In this document: positions 52,192 to 56,288 of the stretch, one piece after another
How positions within the stretch are numbered: the stretch's first letter is position 1
Layout of the letters: each line of letters starts with the position of its first letter
NCBI GenBank assembly: GCA_905182785.1
Contig: CAJJDF010000053.1
Location: 1-56,288, forward strand
Reading direction: 5' to 3'
DNA length: 56,288 nucleotides
From: an uncultured Flavobacteriales bacterium
GTDB lineage: Bacteria > Bacteroidota > Bacteroidia > Flavobacteriales_D > CAJJDF01
Translations under genes and position numbers: made by a program
Notes under the pieces: model-generated
Database searches by the model: none
The model's input: only the letters and a program-made list of their open reading frames with translations
What the model was told of the DNA's origin: nothing

Positions 52192-53067
52192 TTGCTGAAC
52201 AATCAAGAAATATTAGCTTTAATTAGTTTGTTAGACGATCCTGACGAATTTATTTATAATGAGGTGAAAAATAAAATCATGTCATTGGGAGAAGAGACTA
52301 TTCCATTTCTTGAGGAATATTGGGAAAATAACCCAATGAATCACGAATCACAAAGTAGAATTGAAGAAATAATTCAACAAATACAGTTTGATGCTACCTA
52401 CAATGACTTAGAGAAATGGGTAAATTCTGAAGAACCTGATCTACTAAAAGGAGCTTTATTAATTAATCAATTTCAATATCCTGATTTGGATATCAAGCCA
52501 ATTATCGAAACAATTGAAAAAATAAAACAAGACATTTGGTTGGAAGTAAATAACAACCTTACGAGTTTCGAAATCATTAAGGTTGTCAATAAGATATTGT
52601 TTGAGGAATATGGTTTCACTGGGAATAAAAAGAATTATCACTCTCCTCACACTTCATTTTTGAGCAATGTAATCGAAAGTAAAAAAGGAAATCCTCTATC
52701 TTTGTCTATTGTTTATCTTTTAGTTACGCAAGATTTAGGCTTCCCTATTTATGGAGTTAATCTACCTAGTCATTTTATCTTATGCTACCTAGATGAACTA
52801 AACACTAACGTTCACCTTACTGAAATGGAAACAGAAGATGTTTTGGTTTATATTAATCCTTTTAGCAGAGGAACCTTAATTGATAAAGGGGAAATTGATT
52901 ATTTTATCACTCAATTAAAACTTCCTCAAAAGGAAGAGTTTTATTCTCCGTGTACCAACAAGGACATCATTAAAAGAATGATAAATAACCTTATATTTTC
53001 TTACAAAAAAAATGGATATTCTGACAAAGCTAAAATAATGCAGAGCTTACTTGGCTTATTCAGTTAA
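52192..53067 (+). CDS. SirB1-family transglutaminase-like protein
   Basis: A 291-residue soluble protein. The first ~100 residues are helical and HEAT-like (LISLLDDPDEFIYNEVKNKI). The SirB1/transglutaminase-like core follows: INKILFEEYGF-type helix, then NVIESKKGNPLSLSIVYLLV, GFPIYGVNLPSHFILCYLD and YINPFSRGTLIDKGE. The usual catalytic Cys is not obvious, as in many SirB1 proteins, and the tail is TPR-like. The start is TTG 52192: the frame opens at a TAA upstream and contains no ATG. The role is unknown. It converges on the ABC ATPase gene with 4 bases overlap. Confidence 0.85.
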   Translation: MLNNQEILALISLLDDPDEFIYNEVKNKIMSLGEETIPFLEEYWENNPMNHESQSRIEEIIQQIQFDATYNDLEKWVNSEEPDLLKGALLINQFQYPDLDIKPIIETIEKIKQDIWLEVNNNLTSFEIIKVVNKILFEEYGFTGNKKNYHSPHTSFLSNVIESKKGNPLSLSIVYLLVTQDLGFPIYGVNLPSHFILCYLDELNTNVHLTEMETEDVLVYINPFSRGTLIDKGEIDYFITQLKLPQKEEFYSPCTNKDIIKRMINNLIFSYKKNGYSDKAKIMQSLLGLFS

Positions 53068-53768
53068 TCGAAATCTGGTGATTTAATTTCTATTGCTGAT
53101 TTTTCTACTATTTTTTTATCTTTTAGCAATAAAGCTTTGTCGCAATAATCATTGCAAAATTCAATGTGGTGTGTAGAAACTAGAATGGTTTTATTCTGTT
53201 CTTTAGCCAATTTCTTTAACAAATTATAAATAATTAATTTGTTTTTTACATCCAAAAAAGCAGTGGGTTCATCCAATAAAATTACGGGGGTTTCTTGAGC
53301 CAAAGCTCTTGCTATCATTACTTTTTGAAACTGACCATCACTTAAATTATCAATTTGTTTATTCTCTATTTTATATAATTCTAATTGAGAGATGTAAGAA
53401 TCAATGATAGCATTATCTTTCTCAGTTAATTTTCCAAAACGATTGGTATGCGGCATTCTTCCCATAGCAACCATATCTCTTACCGTGAATCCAAAAATAT
53501 GAGTTCGCTCTGTATAAACTACGCCAATAGAGTGTTGTAAATCCCTTAATGCAAGATTTTTACCCTTAAATCTTATTTCTCCAGCCAGTGGCAATTGCTC
53601 TTTGAGAATGGTTTTAAATAAAGTAGTTTTCCCTGTTCCATTTAATCCCATTAAAGCTACTAATTCTCCTTCTTGTAAGGATAAATTGATTGGATTGGAC
53701 AGAGTATTATCTGTATAGCCAATTTCTAAGTTATGAAACGTTATGATTGTTTTTTCTTGATTCATCAC
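53064..53768 (-). CDS. ABC transporter ATP-binding protein, iron/cobalamin type
   Basis: The ATPase subunit (234 residues) of a FecE/BtuD-type importer. Walker A GLNGTGKTTL (residues 41-50), the signature LSDGQFQKVMIARAL, Walker B VILLDEPTAFLD and the switch histidine in LVSTHHIEF are all intact. It starts within the 3' end of the permease gene with a 4-base overlap, so the two form a coupled pair. No periplasmic binding protein gene adjoins, so the substrate is uncertain: Fe-siderophore, haem or cobalamin. Confidence 0.93.
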   Translation of the reverse strand: MMNQEKTIITFHNLEIGYTDNTLSNPINLSLQEGELVALMGLNGTGKTTLFKTILKEQLPLAGEIRFKGKNLALRDLQHSIGVVYTERTHIFGFTVRDMVAMGRMPHTNRFGKLTEKDNAIIDSYISQLELYKIENKQIDNLSDGQFQKVMIARALAQETPVILLDEPTAFLDVKNKLIIYNLLKKLAKEQNKTILVSTHHIEFCNDYCDKALLLKDKKIVEKSAIEIKSPDFD

Positions 53769-54730
53769 ACCATTTTATTTTTAAAAATAATCCATACTAC
53801 TATAGGTGCACCAATAAAGCTTGTAACGGCATTTAAAGGTAAAGAACCATCTAGTCCTGGTAATCTTGAAATGATGTCACAAATTAACCCCAAACTAGCC
53901 CCCGTCAATAAAGTAAATGGAATTACCAGTCTATGGTCTGACTTCTTGATGAAATTTCTTGCCAAATGAGGTGTTGCAATTCCTAAAAAGGCAATTGGTC
54001 CACAAAGTGCAGTAATAATCCCTACTAATAATCCAACTATAAGAATAATAATTAATCTAATTCTCTTATAATTCAAGCCCATAGAAACGGCATATTTTTC
54101 TCCCATCAACAATAAGTTTAATGGTTTTTGAATGAGAAAAATAAAAAACATTAACACTAAAATAGGAAGGTAATAAACCCATAAAGTGGAATACTCAATT
54201 TCTTTGTTAAAACTGCCTAACCCCCAATAAACAAAAGATTGTAAATTGGTTTTGTCTCCATAGAAACTAAATACATTGACTACTGAAGAAACAAAATAAC
54301 CCACCATTAAACCTACGATAAGTAAGGTGTTACTTTTCTTTAAAAATTTAGAAACAAAAAGTAATAAAAAAGTAACAGCCAAAGCTCCTAGTATTGCCAA
54401 AAGAGAGATAGAAAACTTTTCATTAAAAGAAGAAATACCCAAGGTATTAATTACAAAAATACCCAAAGCAACTCCCAAAGTAGAACCAGAAGAAATTCCT
54501 AATACAGAGGGTCCTGCAAGAGGATTCCTAAAAAGAGTTTGCATCAACAAACCGGCCACAGATATTCCTGCACCTGCAATAATTGCAGTTATTGTTCTTG
54601 GAATTCTTAGTTTGAAAATAATCTCGTTATCGGCATCAAAAGAAACTAAAACTGAGCCTAAAGCGACTCCCAAAAAAGACAATCCTAGCAATAGAATTAG
54701 TAATCCAATTATTTTTTTTGAAATTGTCAT
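53765..54730 (-). CDS. FecCD/BtuC-type ABC transporter permease
   Basis: The membrane subunit of an iron-chelate/haem/B12 importer, 321 residues with about 9-10 helices. FecCD marks: LRIPRTITAIIAGAGISVAG, LFRNPLAGPSVLGISSGSTL, CGPIAFLGIATPHLARNFI and LPLNAVTSFIGAPIVVWIIF. I place the start at ATG 54730 (MTISKKIIG): the longer TTG start (54736) falls inside a TATTTTTG promoter element. The ATG follows that element by 3 bases, again predicting a leaderless mRNA. Confidence 0.93.
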   Translation of the reverse strand: MTISKKIIGLLILLLGLSFLGVALGSVLVSFDADNEIIFKLRIPRTITAIIAGAGISVAGLLMQTLFRNPLAGPSVLGISSGSTLGVALGIFVINTLGISSFNEKFSISLLAILGALAVTFLLLFVSKFLKKSNTLLIVGLMVGYFVSSVVNVFSFYGDKTNLQSFVYWGLGSFNKEIEYSTLWVYYLPILVLMFFIFLIQKPLNLLLMGEKYAVSMGLNYKRIRLIIILIVGLLVGIITALCGPIAFLGIATPHLARNFIKKSDHRLVIPFTLLTGASLGLICDIISRLPGLDGSLPLNAVTSFIGAPIVVWIIFKNKMV

Positions 54731-54733
54731 TTT

Positions 54734-54741
54734 CAAAAATA
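54734..54741 (-). promoter_or_regulatory. -7 element (TATTTTTG) 3 bases before the permease start codon
   Basis: Exact TAnnTTTG match. It includes the in-frame TTG that would otherwise look like a start. Confidence 0.45.
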
Positions 54742-54756
54742 AGCCTAAATGAATTG

Positions 54757-54789
54757 TTTTTGAATAAAAAGAAGGGTTTTATTCAAAAA
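54757..54789 (-). terminator. Inverted repeat downstream of the SGNH/PKD gene, possible terminator
   Basis: Perfect 13-bp arms TTTTTGAATAAAA and TTTTATTCAAAAA enclose 7 bases. It starts 12 bases past the stop of the minus-strand gene at 54801. The stem is AT-only in its centre and no T-run follows, so termination is uncertain; it could also bear on the permease promoter. Confidence 0.4.
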
Positions 54790-54800
54790 ATAAAATAATT

Positions 54801-56054
54801 CTAATAAATAATCACTTTTTCTATTTTTCGCAATCCATCTACTTCCATTTCTATGTAATAGATTCCTTTATTAAAACTAGAAAGGTCAATTTGTGTTCTT
54901 CCATTGCTGAAACCAATAGATTTAATCAACTTTCCTGTAGTAGAATATACCTTTATTATTGATTTAGAATTAGTGTTGGATTCTAAAGTAAATAGTCCGT
55001 TCTCACTAGGATTTGGATAAATTGAAAAAAGTGTGTTTTGCTTTTCATTTACTCCTACTCCAGCCACAGTTATTATATTTTTTATCGTGTCACTAATCCC
55101 ACATTTTTCTGTAATTAATATAGCAGTAAAAGTCCCACTTGCGGTATAAGTATGAGTTGGATTTACTAAAGAAGATGAATTTCCATCACCAAAATTCCAA
55201 GTGTGAGATGAAGATTTTTTAGAACTATCAGAAAACACAACTGTTGCTCCAGATTGATTGTAACTAAACCCTGCTTCGGGATCGAAATTTCCCACATTCC
55301 ATTTGGATAGACTATCGTAACAAACCAATTTTACTGCATTTCTTATGGCTATTGCATCTGCTGCAGATAGGGTTGAGTTATTCGTTATTAATGTTGGATC
55401 TGCACGGAAAATAACAGAGAAAAATGTACAAGCTGCAGCATAAGAACCTTTAATACTGGGATGAGAATTATCAGAAGAATATAAATTGATTGTAGGATAA
55501 TTTTTAATGATGTAATTCCAAACGGCTCCAACTGGCGAAACAAAAGCATCATTTTGTTTTCCCATAGTGTTATAACTCACGGCCAATGCACTATCCATTC
55601 CGTCATAAGTGCAAAGCCAAGGTGCAATTCCACAATTTCCCGCATCTCCAAATTTTCTTCCCCAGGTCATATAAAATATAGGTTGTGTACAGGAATCACT
55701 CATTCTTATAGTATCACACAATCTTTTGGCATAAGGATAAACATTAGCCGAAACAGAGGCGTGACCAAAAGATGGCTTTTGACTTTGTTCTTGCAATACC
55801 ACATAATCCCAGCTGTTGCTATAAATAGCATTAATAACTGCAGAGTTAGAAATGTGGTTTATCAACTGAGCTCCTCCAGGTGTTTGTGAAGAAAAATTAA
55901 GAGTGAAACCTGCTGATGTTGCTAAATTAGAAGTTAATAAAGGAAGATTATTAACTCCTGTGTAACTGTTTCCAATAAATAGGACAGATTTTGATTGGGA
56001 GTTTCCATTGATAGTAATTGAAAACAAAGCGATAAGTATAAATATATTTTTCAT
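54801..56054 (-). CDS. Secreted SGNH-hydrolase-like protein with PKD and T9SS sorting domains
   Basis: The start is set at ATG 56054, which gives the signal peptide MKNIFILIALFSITINGNSQ; the frame opens at an ATG 27 bases upstream. An SGNH/DUF4886-like domain (residues about 20-245) has the nucleophile motif LFIGNSYTGVNNLP, a DYVVLQEQSQKPSF segment and the catalytic pair in DNSHPSIKGSYAAA. A PKD domain follows (about 260-335: WNFGDGNSSSLVNPTHTYTA), then a type A sorting domain (FSIYPNPSENGLFTLE, LSSFNKGIYYIEMEVDG). It is an exported esterase-like enzyme of unknown substrate. Confidence 0.88.
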   Translation of the reverse strand: MKNIFILIALFSITINGNSQSKSVLFIGNSYTGVNNLPLLTSNLATSAGFTLNFSSQTPGGAQLINHISNSAVINAIYSNSWDYVVLQEQSQKPSFGHASVSANVYPYAKRLCDTIRMSDSCTQPIFYMTWGRKFGDAGNCGIAPWLCTYDGMDSALAVSYNTMGKQNDAFVSPVGAVWNYIIKNYPTINLYSSDNSHPSIKGSYAAACTFFSVIFRADPTLITNNSTLSAADAIAIRNAVKLVCYDSLSKWNVGNFDPEAGFSYNQSGATVVFSDSSKKSSSHTWNFGDGNSSSLVNPTHTYTASGTFTAILITEKCGISDTIKNIITVAGVGVNEKQNTLFSIYPNPSENGLFTLESNTNSKSIIKVYSTTGKLIKSIGFSNGRTQIDLSSFNKGIYYIEMEVDGLRKIEKVIIY

Positions 56055-56073
56055 GATTCTATTACGAATAGAA

Positions 56074-56288
56074 TTATGCACGGTTGCCTAATTCTATCAC
56101 CTCCATATTTTGAGGTTTTTTATTTATAATATCAAATCTAATTAATGTTTTTACTTTATGAATACCATGAATACCAGCTGCACCAGGATTAATATAAAGG
56201 AACCCAAATCTCTTGTCGTAGCCCACTTTAAGGATATGTGAGTGTCCACAAACAAAAATATCAGGTGGGTTTCTTTTTAGATTTTCTC
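56074..56288 (-). CDS. YfcE-like metallophosphoesterase, 3' part only
   Basis: The reading frame enters from the window edge and stops at 56076-56074, giving about 70 C-terminal residues. The sequence NPPDIFVCGHSHILKVGYDK holds the GHSH metal ligands of the YfcE/MJ0936 phosphodiesterase family, followed by LYINPGAAGIHGIHK (the NPGS-like motif) and a closing strand. Phosphodiesterase activity is inferred from the family. The SGNH/PKD gene starts 19 bases downstream on the same strand, so they may share a transcript. The N-terminal two thirds lie outside the window. Confidence 0.88.
   Translation of the reverse strand, partial: ENLKRNPPDIFVCGHSHILKVGYDKRFGFLYINPGAAGIHGIHKVKTLIRFDIINKKPQNMEVIELGNRA

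Noticed and set aside
1-56288. tRNA, rRNA, CRISPR arrays, prophage or complete insertion sequences
   Set aside because: No tRNA-like T-arm/acceptor patterns, spacer-repeat series, transposase or phage structural genes were recognised by eye.

Overview
The window is AT-rich DNA from a member of the Bacteroidota, most likely a marine and possibly cold-adapted Flavobacteriales-type organism; I cannot name the genus. The basis is: type IX secretion (T9SS) parts and substrates (PorQ, PorP/SprF, several proteins with C-terminal sorting domains); -7 promoter elements of the Bacteroidota form TAnnTTTG; the lineage-typical GSCFA, DUF3109, DUF2079 and PyrR/PyrB genes; and a DUF3494 ice-binding lipoprotein next to a fatty-acid desaturase. 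I recognised no tRNA, rRNA, CRISPR array, prophage or complete insertion sequence.

Layout. 1-3.8 kb: 5' part of the ice-binding lipoprotein gene, a hypothetical gene, the broken tail of a UbiB-type kinase gene running into yggS, and a desaturase. 4-9.2 kb: a minus-strand T9SS-type module (sorting-domain protein, PorP/SprF, OmpA-like protein) and a thiolase with a perfect palindrome upstream. 9.4-10.1 kb: a decayed second PorP/SprF gene. 10.2-17.5 kb: DUF3109 protein, the operon small membrane protein-lpxB-SpoIID-like, porQ, two tandem Kazal-type lipoproteins and lon. 17.7-22.1 kb: a secreted N-formylglutamate amidohydrolase-like protein with a pentapeptide-repeat protein, facing pyrR-pyrB-STAS-secreted protein. 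22.2-31.1 kb: rpsA with a structured leader, GSCFA, DUF2079, a membrane protein, a LolA-like protein and ftsK. 31.3-36.8 kb: a three-gene cell-surface operon (lipoprotein, predicted beta-barrel, T9SS cargo) and an M16 peptidase. 36.9-43 kb: a shortened RDD gene, rsmI, a TrmH-family methylase, phosphoglucomutase, a GT39-like enzyme and a dicarboxylate symporter.

43-44.5 kb is the accessory-looking stretch. It holds a compact minus-strand unit made of a sigma-54-like promoter, a 46-residue ORF, a chain of hairpins and a terminator; an interrupted ORF; and a small lipoprotein gene enclosed by two inverted copies of a palindromic repeat. 44.5-56.3 kb: a 1849-residue alpha-2-macroglobulin, a small lipoprotein and a GT87-like mannosyltransferase, a SirB1-like protein, an iron/cobalamin-type ABC permease and ATPase, a secreted SGNH-hydrolase/PKD protein, and the 3' end of a YfcE-like phosphoesterase gene.

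Most genes serve the envelope: outer-membrane lipoproteins, surface export, lipid A, glycosyl transfer, nutrient uptake. The best candidates for something undescribed are the sigma-54-like small-protein/structured-RNA unit (43053-43375), the repeat-bounded lipoprotein cassette (43934-44506), and a recurrent arrangement in which a TAnnTTTG element lies only 3-5 bases before the start codon (six genes), which predicts leaderless mRNAs.
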